This document shows, in pieces, positions 8,440-16,375 of a DNA stretch of 42,766 nt. The notes beneath the pieces were generated by a model. It made no database searches. It worked only from the letters and a program-made list of their open reading frames with translations, and was not told where the DNA came from. Position 1 is the first letter of the stretch. Each line of letters opens with the position of its first letter. The translations under genes and the position numbers were made by a program. Source of the stretch: Promethearchaeota archaeon (GTDB taxonomy: Archaea > Asgardarchaeota > Lokiarchaeia > Sigynarchaeales > SOKP01); the NCBI GenBank assembly GCA_030620005.1, contig JAUXAJ010000007.1, positions 1 through 42,766 of the forward strand, read 5' to 3'.

Positions 8440-9891
8440 TTATTTTATATTATTTAGCGCTTCTTTTAGTACTACTTCAAATTTTTCCAAGATAAAGTCA
8501 CAGTCTTCATCAGTGATAATCAGTGGGGGTTTGACTTTTATTACGTTACGCCTTAGAAATTGCCCTCTTGTTGATAATATTGGCATGCTTGAGCCTAAAT
8601 ATATACCGTGATTAGGTGCTATTAACACCATTTCTTCAGAAAGATCAGTATGAGGTTCTCGCGTATCCTTATCTTTTACCATTTCAACACCAATAAATAA
8701 GCCCGGGCATCTTACATCTCCGATTACCTCGTATTCTTGTTTCATTTCCAACAAGCGTTTTGTTATTTTTTGACCCATCCTTTCGCAGTTTTCTCCTATA
8801 CGGTTTGTTTCCATAACTTTGATGGCCGCTAGAGAAGCCGCCATACTTAAGGGTGATGAGCTAAAAGTAGTGTGTTCTTCAGAAGCGCCAAATCTTTTCT
8901 TGATTTTTGAAGATGTTATTAATGCTCCTAACGGAAAGCCTCCTGCAATACCTTTAGTGAAAGTCATCATATCGGGGGATACATCAATACCTAACTCTTT
9001 TTCATATCTTTCAGTTACCGTAAAATATTTTCCAGCTCTCCACATACAGGTTTGGCATTCATCATATATTAAAAAAACTTTTTCTTCTTCGCAGACATCC
9101 TTTAATTTTTTTAACCATTCAGGAGGGGCAGGAATTTGCCCTCCTCCAGCTTGTATTGGTTCAAGCATGACTCCAGCAAATCTTTTAGGGGCCATCCCTT
9201 TGATATATTGCTCAATTACTTGAAAACACTCAAGATTGCAGTTAGGATCTTTTTTACCATTTATTCCTTCTTTATAATTCCACATGCATCTATAACAATA
9301 TGGATATGGCATGCGTGTAAAATGGCCATATCCTATATTAAAGAATCGATTTACTGCGTGCATTGGATGTGATGCACATCCAGTTACTAAAGAATTACCA
9401 TGATAAGCACCCCAAAACACCCCAAAATGATCTGCGCCTCTTGATGACATCATTGCTAATTTGAAAGCTGCTTCGTTTGCAAGACCACCACCTTCGCAAT
9501 TTAAAGAAACGCGTCCACCTTTGAGCTTTCCAGGCGCCATTTCAGCCAATTTGTTTACTAATTTTGCCCTCACGGGAGTTAACACATTATACCTGACATG
9601 AGTTAACCTTTTCATTTGTTCGTATACTGCATAACATACATCGGGATGAGCAAAACCAAGTGCGAGTGTCCAGTTCATCGAAGTTACGTCCAAGATTTCT
9701 TTTATTTTACCTTCTTTATCGCATACTTTAACCCACGCCGAACCAGGTTCTTTTGCTTCGATAACTGTTAAAGGTTCAACAAAACTATTCAAGGAATGTT
9801 TGTCAAACTCCAAAATTTCTTCTGCATTTACTCCAGATGAAAATCTTTCTAATTCTTCCTTGCTTAATACTTCAGGTTCTATATCTTTCAT
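8440..9891 (-). CDS. Class III (omega-type) pyridoxal phosphate aminotransferase
   Basis: 483 residues. The PLP lysine is in FTKGIAGGFPLGA (Lys313), with the cofactor-binding Asp in LIYDECQT (Asp277) and the GVMLEPIQAGGG loop (about 239-251) typical of class III enzymes such as 4-aminobutyrate, ornithine, taurine-pyruvate or dialkylglycine aminotransferases. The segment YCYRCMWNY ... NCNLEC (about 198-222) is a four-cysteine insert also known in some family members and might bind a metal. It transfers an amino group from an omega-amine or 2-amino acid to a 2-oxo acid. It converges on the SDR gene, so they are not in one operon. Start ATG 9889-9891 is preceded by a GGTAAA-like site. Substrate cannot be told from sequence. 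Confidence 0.82.
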   Translation of the reverse strand: MKDIEPEVLSKEELERFSSGVNAEEILEFDKHSLNSFVEPLTVIEAKEPGSAWVKVCDKEGKIKEILDVTSMNWTLALGFAHPDVCYAVYEQMKRLTHVRYNVLTPVRAKLVNKLAEMAPGKLKGGRVSLNCEGGGLANEAAFKLAMMSSRGADHFGVFWGAYHGNSLVTGCASHPMHAVNRFFNIGYGHFTRMPYPYCYRCMWNYKEGINGKKDPNCNLECFQVIEQYIKGMAPKRFAGVMLEPIQAGGGQIPAPPEWLKKLKDVCEEEKVFLIYDECQTCMWRAGKYFTVTERYEKELGIDVSPDMMTFTKGIAGGFPLGALITSSKIKKRFGASEEHTTFSSSPLSMAASLAAIKVMETNRIGENCERMGQKITKRLLEMKQEYEVIGDVRCPGLFIGVEMVKDKDTREPHTDLSEEMVLIAPNHGIYLGSSMPILSTRGQFLRRNVIKVKPPLIITDEDCDFILEKFEVVLKEALNNIK

Positions 9892-9976
9892 TTTTTACCA
9901 ATTGAATATTATTTTTCAATGATTAATTATTAATTTACGAAAAGAGTTGAATATTTATAATATTTAAGAAAAAATA

Positions 9977-9990
9977 TTAATTGCTCAATT
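9977..9990. repeat. 14-base element that recurs inverted at 14063-14076
   Basis: TTAATTGCTCAATT in the 243-base gap upstream of the aminotransferase gene is repeated in reverse complement at 14063-14076, in the gap between the longin-like and HAD genes. Right after it here, CTCAATTGAG (9984-9993) and GAGTATACTC (9991-10000) are overlapping palindromes, so the spot could be an operator. No other gene or RNA is visible in 9892-10134. In this A+T-rich DNA chance cannot be excluded. Confidence 0.25.
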
Positions 9991-10134
9991 GAGTATACTC
10001 GCATCATACCCGTGTAGTAAAAAATGTGATATTAAAAAAACAATGTTAATTAATTAATTAAAACATAACAATTTTACTCGTTTCAATGACTACAACCTAA
10101 AACGATTTAAAAATGATGAGGATATAAAATAAAC

Positions 10135-10719
10135 TTATTTACCGCGCCCCTTATTTGCTCTAATGCTTGGACGAGTTTTTTCGGAACCCCATCCCTTTTT
10201 GCGTAATCCTCTTGCTCGCTTACCTGCAGAGGTTAAACCACGAGTAACTCTTTTTTTGTGTTGTGTTTCACATATCCAATTAATTTTTGGATCTGACCTG
10301 ATTACAGGATGATGAGGGTCGACTAAAATAACTTCATAGTAAAAACTTTTCCCATCTGAATACACCTTATAGGAATTTAAAACTTGCATGTTAGGATACT
10401 TTCTTTGAACTCGTTCTTCAGCAATCCATTGTAAATTTTTTCCAGTTGTATATTTAGAAACGCCCATTGCTCTGAATTTTCTTCCTCTTTTTGGTCTTAC
10501 CTTGTGCATTCCTCCTTTTCTAATCCTGGCTCTAACAATAATATATCCTTGTTTAGCTTTATATCCTAAAGATCTAGCTCGATGGATTTTTAGTGGTCGT
10601 TCAACCCTTTCAATGGAGTGTCCTTTTCTATATTCGATCCCTCGATACCAGTGAGGTGTTTGATATCCCTTCTCGTGTTTTTCAAACGTTTCCTTTACAA
10701 AAGCATAACCAGACGTCAT
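10135..10719 (-). CDS. rpl15e: Large-subunit ribosomal protein eL15 (L15e)
   Basis: 194 residues, the usual length of archaeal/eukaryotic eL15. Diagnostic segments are HWYRGIEYRKGHSIERVERP near residues 23-43, ARSLGYKAKQGYIIVRARIRKGG, RKFRAMGVSKYTTGKNLQWIAEER, the VILVDPHHPVIRSDP core and the basic tail RGLTSAGKRARGLRKKGWG. It is an RNA-binding component of the large subunit found only in archaea and eukaryotes, which places the window outside Bacteria. The gene is on its own here: serA lies 84 bases upstream on the same strand. Start ATG 10717-10719 has no clear Shine-Dalgarno, so a short-leader or leaderless transcript is plausible. Confidence 0.97.
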   Translation of the reverse strand: MTSGYAFVKETFEKHEKGYQTPHWYRGIEYRKGHSIERVERPLKIHRARSLGYKAKQGYIIVRARIRKGGMHKVRPKRGRKFRAMGVSKYTTGKNLQWIAEERVQRKYPNMQVLNSYKVYSDGKSFYYEVILVDPHHPVIRSDPKINWICETQHKKRVTRGLTSAGKRARGLRKKGWGSEKTRPSIRANKGRGK

Positions 10720-10803
10720 TTTTTTTCCATTTATTCAATATGGTTATGTATTAAAAATAACCATAATTTTATAATTTTTTCATTTTAATTGAAAAAAAAT
10801 AAA

Positions 10804-11727
10804 TTATAGATTTTTAAAATAGTTAATAATTTTTTCAGCAATTGTAACCGCTGCATTTACTTGTGTTTCTATCGTGGAACTTCCTATATGAGGTGTTAAA
10901 ATTAAATTTTCATCGCATTTCCAAAGATTAGCGTTTTTTAACGGTTCTTCTTTATATACATCAAGAGCAGCCCCCCCAATTTTTTTGCTTGATAACGCAT
11001 CTACAAGGGCAACTTCATCTATTAAGGCACCTCTAGCAGTATTGATTAGTAGTGTTTTTTCATTCATCAAGTTTAAGCGTTTTTGGTTAATCATATTTTT
11101 AGTGGATGATAATGCGGGTACGTGAAGCGTGATTATTTGAGCATCTCGTATTAAATCATCAATAGAATTATAAATCACATATCCGTACTCTTTTGCCTTG
11201 TTTATTAATTCAGGAATAACATCAAAAACACCTATTTTCATTTCAAATGCCGCCATTCTTTTTGCAACAGCTTGACCTATATTACCAAATCCAATAATTC
11301 CCACTTTTTTTCCCTTTAATGTGGTTCCCATATAATATTTTTTATGCCATTGACCACGATGCATAGTTTGGTCGGCTTTCGAAATAAATCTAACTAAACT
11401 AAGTAGTAAACCAATTGTTAATTCTGCTACTGAAACTGACGGCGCTTCAGGGGTATTAAAAACTTTTATGTTTAAATTTTCTGCTGTTTTGAGATCTACA
11501 TTGTCTAACCCTACACCTGCTCTTCCGATTACCTTAAGATTTTTGGCGTTCTCTAAGATCTCTGCTGTAAGTTTTGTCCTTGAGCGAATGACAATAGCAT
11601 TAAATTTTTCTATTTCCCGTTTCAAATCGGCCATACTAATTGTATAATTCTCTACAACTTTATATCCATTCTCTTTAAATAATTGAATTCCTTGTTCTTG
11701 TAATTTATCAGAAATTAATATTTTCAT
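10804..11727 (-). CDS. serA: D-3-phosphoglycerate dehydrogenase, short form
   Basis: 307 residues from ATG 11725-11727 (MKILISDKLQEQG). The longer open frame adds 18 residues that are just translated promoter DNA. D-isomer 2-hydroxyacid dehydrogenase layout: IRSRTKLTAEILENA, the NAD-binding GFGNIGQAVA, catalytic Arg in NTARGALIDE, Glu in DVYKEEPL and His in LTPHIGSST. It oxidises 3-phosphoglycerate to 3-phosphohydroxypyruvate, the first step of serine synthesis. It lacks the C-terminal ACT/ASB regulatory domains of long SerA, so it resembles the short type without serine feedback. Divergent from the DUF2095 gene with only 91 bases between starts, which must hold both promoters. A related 2-hydroxyacid dehydrogenase is the main alternative. 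Confidence 0.85.
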   Translation of the reverse strand: MKILISDKLQEQGIQLFKENGYKVVENYTISMADLKREIEKFNAIVIRSRTKLTAEILENAKNLKVIGRAGVGLDNVDLKTAENLNIKVFNTPEAPSVSVAELTIGLLLSLVRFISKADQTMHRGQWHKKYYMGTTLKGKKVGIIGFGNIGQAVAKRMAAFEMKIGVFDVIPELINKAKEYGYVIYNSIDDLIRDAQIITLHVPALSSTKNMINQKRLNLMNEKTLLINTARGALIDEVALVDALSSKKIGGAALDVYKEEPLKNANLWKCDENLILTPHIGSSTIETQVNAAVTIAEKIINYFKNL

Positions 11728-11818
11728 GCAATCTATCAACAATAATTTTATAATTTTAACATTAATTATTTTAATTAACATATTCTTAAGATTTTTATTG
11801 ACTGAAAAAAATTTATCA

Positions 11819-12265
11819 ATGCAAGAAAAGAAAAAAGACTGCTATAAAAAACCGAAAATTAACGAAAAAAACGGCTTAAATATTTCTTACGATAAAAATG
11901 AATTAAGACAATTCTATCCACACTTAATAGCAGAAATTTCTGACAAAAAAAAATCCATTAAAATTGATTCTGTTAAAATGGAGGATGAAGAAAAGAAAAA
12001 GATCTCGTCAGCAAGTCAGAATAGAGATGTTCCAGAAGAACTGATAAATCCAAGAGCTGTAGATTTTATAAGACGATGTAAAACTGATGGAGAGGCTCGA
12101 GAAATATTAGATTTTTTATTAAAAAGAAAAGAAATAACTATTGAAGAATATAATGAGTTAAGGAATCATATTAAAAAGGAAGGCGGTTTAAAAAAACTCA
12201 CTGATGAATGTGGAGGATTTAAAAAGCCTGGATATTATGAAATGAAATATTACCAAAAAAAATAA
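11819..12265 (+). CDS. DUF2095-type conserved archaeal protein
   Basis: 148 residues when started at ATG 11819 (MQEKKKDC). An upstream extension to 11726 would encode an Ile/Leu-rich stretch inside the divergent promoter and is rejected. The conserved C-terminal half has NPRAVDFIRRCKTDGEA, a helix REILDFLLKRKEITIEEYNELRNHIK (about residues 100-125) and a GYYEMKYY ending. Together with the FYPHLIAEI motif this matches my recollection of the DUF2095 family of small archaeal proteins. Function is unknown. It is mostly helical and charged, without a membrane segment, so it is cytosolic. It shares its promoter region with serA. The family name is from memory and should be checked. Confidence 0.6.
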   Translation: MQEKKKDCYKKPKINEKNGLNISYDKNELRQFYPHLIAEISDKKKSIKIDSVKMEDEEKKKISSASQNRDVPEELINPRAVDFIRRCKTDGEAREILDFLLKRKEITIEEYNELRNHIKKEGGLKKLTDECGGFKKPGYYEMKYYQKK

Positions 12266-12307
12266 TAGAAATTAAAAATTAAATCATAATGGAAATTAAA
12301 TTTATAT

Positions 12308-12374
12308 TAATGATGAACTCCATGACAAATGGAGCTAATGCTCATAGCAATGATGTTGTCGCCCCAATCTGAAA
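12308..12374 (+). ncRNA. Possible C/D box guide sRNA
   Basis: In the gap after the DUF2095 gene there is a C box (ATGATGA, 12310-12316), a C'-like box (ATGATGT, 12350-12356) and a D box (CTGA, 12369-12372). Twelve bases, richer in G+C than the surroundings, separate C' from D, the right spacing for a guide over a D box in archaeal 2'-O-methylation guides. Against it: no clear D' box follows C, and CTCCAT/ATGGAG (about 12319-12335) forms a small hairpin there instead. Treat as a candidate only. Confidence 0.3.
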
Positions 12375-12410
12375 TATAAATTAAAATCTTGAACAATTTT
12401 AGGAGAGTTA

Positions 12411-12662
12411 TTAGATTTTTTTTCGAAAATCAATACCTTTTTCTGTTAAAAAATATTCTTCATTATCCTTTTTTATTAAGTTTAAATTTTCCAGAACCGG
12501 GAGTCTTCCCTTAATACAAGTAGAAGGGAGTCCCGAGAATAATTTTATGGTTTCAAAAATTCTAGCTCCTTTTTCAATTGCGATTAAAATTTCAATGCCG
12601 TAATTTCCAAGTAAATATTTTAATTCTTCAAAAGTTTCTTCTTTAGACATGTTAAAATCCAT
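12411..12662 (-). CDS. Small winged-helix protein, probable transcription regulator
   Basis: 83 residues (or 79 from the second Met, MSKEETF). The pattern is helix - IAIEKGARIFETIKLFSGLPSTCIKGRLPVLENLNLI - wing KKDNEEYFLTEKGIDF, i.e. a single winged helix-turn-helix like ArsR/PadR or HxlR-type archaeal regulators. There is no second domain and no cysteine pair, so no effector is indicated. It lies 123 bases downstream of the stop of the longin-like gene on the same strand, and the two could be co-transcribed. Target unknown. Confidence 0.6.
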   Translation of the reverse strand: MDFNMSKEETFEELKYLLGNYGIEILIAIEKGARIFETIKLFSGLPSTCIKGRLPVLENLNLIKKDNEEYFLTEKGIDFRKKI

Positions 12663-12785
12663 GAGTTTAAGACGTAAAGGTATAAACTCATTTTTACCTA
12701 TCTTCTTTATACTATTAAATCCATAAAAAAATTTTTTATTTTCGTTTCAATCCCCAAAATCTTCATTAAATTATGCTAATCCTTC

Positions 12786-13952
12786 TTATTGCTTGTCTCT
12801 ATTTTCCAATTTACTTCTTTTGGGGTCATATTTATTTGCTATAACAGGCTTTGATTCATCTGGTAGAAGTTTTCTCAGATATCTTGGAAAAGCTGTAGTT
12901 ATTTGGAAATTACAAATTAGAAATAGATAAGTTTCGTTATCATATTCTACTTCTTCAATCATCTCCTGTTCATTTAAATAATCTAAATTCTCTTGTAAGG
13001 AGTCCAGCGCTCTTTTTGAAACTAATTGAGGTAATTTCTCCTTTGGAATTAATCCGCCTCTTAATTCCGAAAGAATATTATATTTTTTTGGATCAGACAT
13101 AATTTGAAATAAAATAAACGCATCTTCTCGAAGCTCCTTTTCGCTCCTGTTTTCGTGAATGCTAAAATATTCTTGAACTTTCGGCAGGATTAAATCTATT
13201 AACTCAGGGGTTTTATCCATGTACTCAATTATGCTAAAAGGAGGGATCCTTTCAGCGTTTATCTCTTTTAATAAGAGGATATATTTTGTCCAACCTATTT
13301 CATTTATGTTTATAATTTGCTTTGCAGCCAAAGTATCAAGCATCTCTTCAAAATTCTTATCGGTAAAATATTCTTTAAACCATTCACATAACGCTTCGTA
13401 AGTTATTGGACCTTTTGATAATTTTCTATGTGTTGAAAAAATATATCTTTCTTTTAATAATATGGAAATTTCTTCTTCTTCACTTTTGTCTCTCGTCTCT
13501 TCGATGACCGTACGATATAAATCCTTTACTAAATCTTTAACCAATTCATCATTTTTTATGATCGTGCCCTTATCTTCTTCGTAATAATTGATTTCGTTTA
13601 AATAAAAAGCAGCGAAAATTTCCTCATTTACTTGAAATGTTCTTGAAAAGTCAATCAATAGAGAAATTACCTTTTGTTCAACCTCAATAGAGGGTTGTTT
13701 ATCAAAGATAATTGAAACCATAAGCATCTCTTTATTCCCTCGAGCCCAATCTGAATGGATTTCAAAGTAATAATTTAATGAATTAAAATTTCCGAAAGAG
13801 TGAGTAAAAAAACCCTCATTAACTGTCTGATCCATTATGTTTGCGATTCTAATGGATAAATCTTCATCTAACTTTGATTTTGGATCTGGGTATGAGAAAT
13901 AGACCAATGGACCGATTTTCCTGTGGAAGAAACTCAGGGCAATTCTCTTCAA
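12786..13952 (-). CDS. Longin-like N-terminal domain fused to winged-helix C-terminal region, hypothetical
   Basis: 388 residues. The first ~120 residues start IALSFFHRKIGPLVYFSYPD and continue with alternating strands and a central helix (EQKVISLLIDFSRTFQV), the look of a longin/roadblock-type domain in which a strand is followed by GP-x-hhh-SYP. Residues about 180-380 look like tandem winged helices (ITYEALCEWFKEYF..., KYNILSELRGGLIPKEKLPQLVSKRALDSLQENLDYLNEQEMIEEV). The start is TTG 13950-13952: GGAG lies seven bases upstream on the minus strand and residues 1-5 are needed for the first strand. Function unknown. Asgard archaea are known for longin-domain proteins that act with small GTPases, but here DNA binding is also suggested. 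Assignment is by pattern only. Confidence 0.45.
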   Translation of the reverse strand: MKRIALSFFHRKIGPLVYFSYPDPKSKLDEDLSIRIANIMDQTVNEGFFTHSFGNFNSLNYYFEIHSDWARGNKEMLMVSIIFDKQPSIEVEQKVISLLIDFSRTFQVNEEIFAAFYLNEINYYEEDKGTIIKNDELVKDLVKDLYRTVIEETRDKSEEEEISILLKERYIFSTHRKLSKGPITYEALCEWFKEYFTDKNFEEMLDTLAAKQIININEIGWTKYILLLKEINAERIPPFSIIEYMDKTPELIDLILPKVQEYFSIHENRSEKELREDAFILFQIMSDPKKYNILSELRGGLIPKEKLPQLVSKRALDSLQENLDYLNEQEMIEEVEYDNETYLFLICNFQITTAFPRYLRKLLPDESKPVIANKYDPKRSKLENRDKQ

Positions 13953-14261
13953 AATTTACTCCAGAATAGATCAGTTTTAAGAAATTATTATAATTATGTT
14001 TTAAAAATAAATAAATTTATCTAAAAAAAAGGAGAAGTCGCCAATCGTGATATTTGTTTGTAAATTGAGCAATTAAATAATTTCTAATTTGTTTTACTCA
14101 ATTTAAATTAATACTATTATCTGTGTTTTACATTGAAAAATAATTACTTAAATTTATTAACTATTGAAAAAATTATAAATTAATCTATCATACCTAAATA
14201 CTTATTTTCTGTAAGTTTATAGGTTGAGAAATTAATTTTTTTGACAAATTTTTCGATTAAT
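13953..14261. other. Divergent intergenic region without a gene
   Basis: 309 bases between the longin-like gene (minus) and the HAD gene (plus). It is A+T-rich and contains the inverted copy (14063-14076) of the 14-base element at 9977-9990. Both promoters must lie here. I see no ORF, tRNA or stable RNA. Confidence 0.5.
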
Positions 14262-15050
14262 ATGGGAATAAAGGAGCTCGAGAAAAAAATTTTGAAAAAA
14301 ATAAAATTAGTTGGGTTTGACTTGGACGATTGCCTTTTCGATTCTACAGGCCTATCTGAACGAGCTAGAATTAAAGGGATTGACGCAATGATAGAACTAG
14401 GTTTAAATATCGATAAAGAAAAAGCAATAAAAATAATTCAAGAAATCGTAAAGGAATATGGGTCAAATTCCTCGATGCATTATGATTATTTCATCAAAAG
14501 ACTCAACCAATTAGAGAAAAATGTCGACTTAATCTCTTACAGCAATCAAATTAAATTCACTGCTGCTGCTGTAATGGCCTATCATAATGAAAAAAGAACA
14601 ATGAAATTATTCGACGATGTTAAAGAGTGTTTACAAGAATTAAAAAAGAGAGATATAAAAACCGCGATTATCACGGATGGAATACCAATCAAGCAATACG
14701 AAAAGATTTTAAGGTTAAAAATAAACAAACTAATTGATTTAGTTGTTATTTCGGACGGCATTGGAATAAAAAAACCGAATCCAAAATTATTTGATTATTG
14801 CTTGAAAAAAGTTGGAGTAAGAGGTCCTGAAACGATTTATATTGGAGATCGAATAGACAAAGATATAATTCCAGCTAAGTTGAATAATATATTCTCAGTT
14901 TTTATACATAGAGGGGGAAAATATGACACCTATAAAACGGGTTTGAAAATTCCTGAAGGAACAAAACCAGATTATAAAATTTCTGATTTAAATGAATTAT
15001 TTGCTATTATTGACGAATTGAATGATGTGAAAGAGCGAGAAAAAACTTAA
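14262..15050 (+). CDS. HAD-superfamily (subfamily IA) phosphatase, archaeal TIGR02253-like
   Basis: 262 residues from ATG 14262; the frame is open from TTG 14241 but that adds only seven residues. Motif I is GFDLDDCL with nucleophile Asp20 and acid/base Asp22; motif II is the Thr in IITDG; motif III Lys in GIKKPNPKLF; motif IV the acidic pair in IGDRIDKDI. The cap helix region STGLSERARIKGIDAMIELG and KEYGSNSSMHYDYF matches what I remember of the archaeal TIGR02253 subgroup. It hydrolyses a small phosphate ester, Mg2+-dependent, in the cytosol; the substrate is not fixed by sequence. The nitrilase-family gene begins 14 bases after its stop, so the two are very likely one operon. Confidence 0.85.
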   Translation: MGIKELEKKILKKIKLVGFDLDDCLFDSTGLSERARIKGIDAMIELGLNIDKEKAIKIIQEIVKEYGSNSSMHYDYFIKRLNQLEKNVDLISYSNQIKFTAAAVMAYHNEKRTMKLFDDVKECLQELKKRDIKTAIITDGIPIKQYEKILRLKINKLIDLVVISDGIGIKKPNPKLFDYCLKKVGVRGPETIYIGDRIDKDIIPAKLNNIFSVFIHRGGKYDTYKTGLKIPEGTKPDYKISDLNELFAIIDELNDVKEREKT

Positions 15051-15064
15051 AAACAACTTGAATC

Positions 15065-15877
15065 ATGAAAGTTGCGTGTATTCAACCAAAAGTCTTTCAA
15101 GCTATTGAAAAGTGTTATGCTGAAGTTGAAAATCTATTAAAAAATTTATTAGATGAATTCAGTAATTGTGATATTATTTGTTTACCAGAAAGATGGACTC
15201 CGTTTTCTAATGATATCCCCCAAAATTTTCAAGAAGAGAGAGGAGAAAATTACACTTTCATTAAGGAATTGGCAAAAAAATATGGAATTTCCTTTTTATC
15301 TGGAGCAATCTGGGAAAAAAGGAATAATCAAAAAAGACCATTCGTAACGTGCTACTATTTTAATGAAAAAGGTGAAGAAATGGGAAGGCAAGATAAGTTA
15401 CACCTTTATTCATACGAACAAAAGTTCTTTGAACCAGGAAAGGTCTTAAATCTTCTTAAATTTGAAAATGTTAGGTTTGCACTATTAATATGCTTTGATA
15501 TGGCATTCTTTGAGACGCCGCGTGTGGCTACTGAAAGTGGAGCCGATTTTTTATTTTCTCCAACTCAAATAAGGGAAGAGGGAATGGAGAACTGGAAAAT
15601 ATATTTACAAGCAAGAGCACTCGAAAATAGGATTCCCATTGCGGCGTGCAATACTGTTGGAAATATATTTGATATAAAATATCTTGGAAATAGTAAAATC
15701 ATATCTTTTGAAGAAGGTTTTATCACGCCTTCTAAATTAAAAGTTATTGAAGGACCTATCGGGTCAAACGGGTTTGTCTACGATGACATTGATCTGACCT
15801 TTCCAAAGAAATTAAGAAAAATACGGCTTAAAGAAAAAATAGATAAAGATAAAATAAGGATTATTCATAGTTTTTAA
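15065..15877 (+). CDS. Carbon-nitrogen hydrolase (nitrilase superfamily amidase)
   Basis: 270 residues with the complete Glu-Lys-Cys triad: Glu42 in LPERW, Lys111 in DKLHLY and Cys143 in ALLICFDMAFFE. The tail retains the ARALENRIPIAACN motif usual in branches that hydrolyse omega-amides, carbamoyl or plain amides. It is cytosolic, with no signal sequence. It follows the HAD phosphatase gene by 14 bases, presumably as the second gene of an operon. Possible roles include omega-amidase or repair of deaminated or damaged metabolites, but the specific amide cannot be read from the sequence. The 498 bases after it hold only transposon debris and the next promoter. Confidence 0.87.
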   Translation: MKVACIQPKVFQAIEKCYAEVENLLKNLLDEFSNCDIICLPERWTPFSNDIPQNFQEERGENYTFIKELAKKYGISFLSGAIWEKRNNQKRPFVTCYYFNEKGEEMGRQDKLHLYSYEQKFFEPGKVLNLLKFENVRFALLICFDMAFFETPRVATESGADFLFSPTQIREEGMENWKIYLQARALENRIPIAACNTVGNIFDIKYLGNSKIISFEEGFITPSKLKVIEGPIGSNGFVYDDIDLTFPKKLRKIRLKEKIDKDKIRIIHSF

Positions 15878-16045
15878 AAACTTCTACAAATCTGGATATT
15901 ATATAAATTAGTAAAATGTTTACATCTTCCACACATATACAATTCCTTCATTTATCTTATAACACGTGTATTCCATTAACATTGCCGCTGAAATTCTCGG
16001 GGTTTGCATCAAGATGTTAAGAAGATGGGTTAAAGCTAAAAAAAT

Positions 16046-16150
16046 CAGGTGTTTAAGTGTGGCCATGTAAAAGAGTACGATTCTTTCCGCCCGTTTCAAC
16101 GTGATTCCGATTTAAACACCGCCCGAAACATTGTTTTGGCGGAAGCTTAA
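16046..16150 (+). pseudogene. Remnant of the C-terminus of an IS200/IS605-type TnpB
   Basis: A 34-codon open stretch ends at TAA 16148-16150 and reads KCGHVKEYDS ... RDSDLNTARNIVLAEA. The DxDxNxARNI signature with an upstream CG-H is the RuvC/zinc-finger C-terminus of TnpB (OrfB). A stop precedes it in frame (TAA 16037-16039). A neighbouring frame supplies the missing cysteine (RCL), so at least one indel has occurred, and the rest of the gene is gone. This is debris of an insertion sequence in the gap between the nitrilase-family and Orc1/Cdc6-like genes. Confidence 0.65.
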
Positions 16151-16260
16151 AATTATACTTCGACAGTTCCAGCACGGAGCAGTTGCAATCGTCCATTGAC
16201 GATAGGCCCTTGAGTAGAGAAGATGTCCAGGGATGCCAGGATTTTTTGCAACGGTAACAA
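16151..16260 (+). ncRNA. Possible remnant of a TnpB guide-RNA (omega/reRNA) scaffold
   Basis: Directly after the TnpB remnant lies a G+C-richer segment with strong pairing potential. GTTGCAA (16182-16188) can pair with TTGCAAC (16246-16252), and inside it ATCGTC pairs with GACGAT around a four-base loop (16188-16203). In intact IS200/IS605 elements the guide RNA scaffold is transcribed from exactly this 3' position. Whether it is still expressed is unknown; the protein partner is dead here. Confidence 0.3.
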
Positions 16261-16328
16261 CAATAAATTCTTAATTTTGGAGCATTTTTTTCTACTTTTT
16301 ATTTTCAATCACGTCTCACTCCGTGTCC

Positions 16329-16338
16329 TTTATATATG
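16329..16338 (+). promoter_or_regulatory. Probable TATA box of the Orc1/Cdc6-like gene
   Basis: CTTTATATAT ends 37 bases before ATG 16376 in otherwise T/A-mixed DNA, the right distance for transcription to start about 12-15 bases before the ATG. No Shine-Dalgarno precedes the ATG, consistent with a short leader. Confidence 0.45.
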
Positions 16339-16375
16339 TTAATATAAATTAATTTTAAATAAAAAAAAAATTATA

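Noticed and set aside
5716..9891. A taurine/sulfoacetaldehyde pathway (Xsc-like ThDP enzyme plus taurine-pyruvate aminotransferase)
   Set aside because: The ThDP enzyme's RHEQAGGHMADAWARATG and central domain look like general acetolactate-synthase relatives rather than Xsc, the aminotransferase is convergent rather than co-transcribed, and no phosphotransacetylase is adjacent.
11726..11818. N-terminal extension of the DUF2095 protein with a membrane-like segment
   Set aside because: The Ile/Leu-rich stretch is translated A+T-rich promoter DNA shared with divergent serA. The conserved domain starts later and ATG 11819 is adequate.
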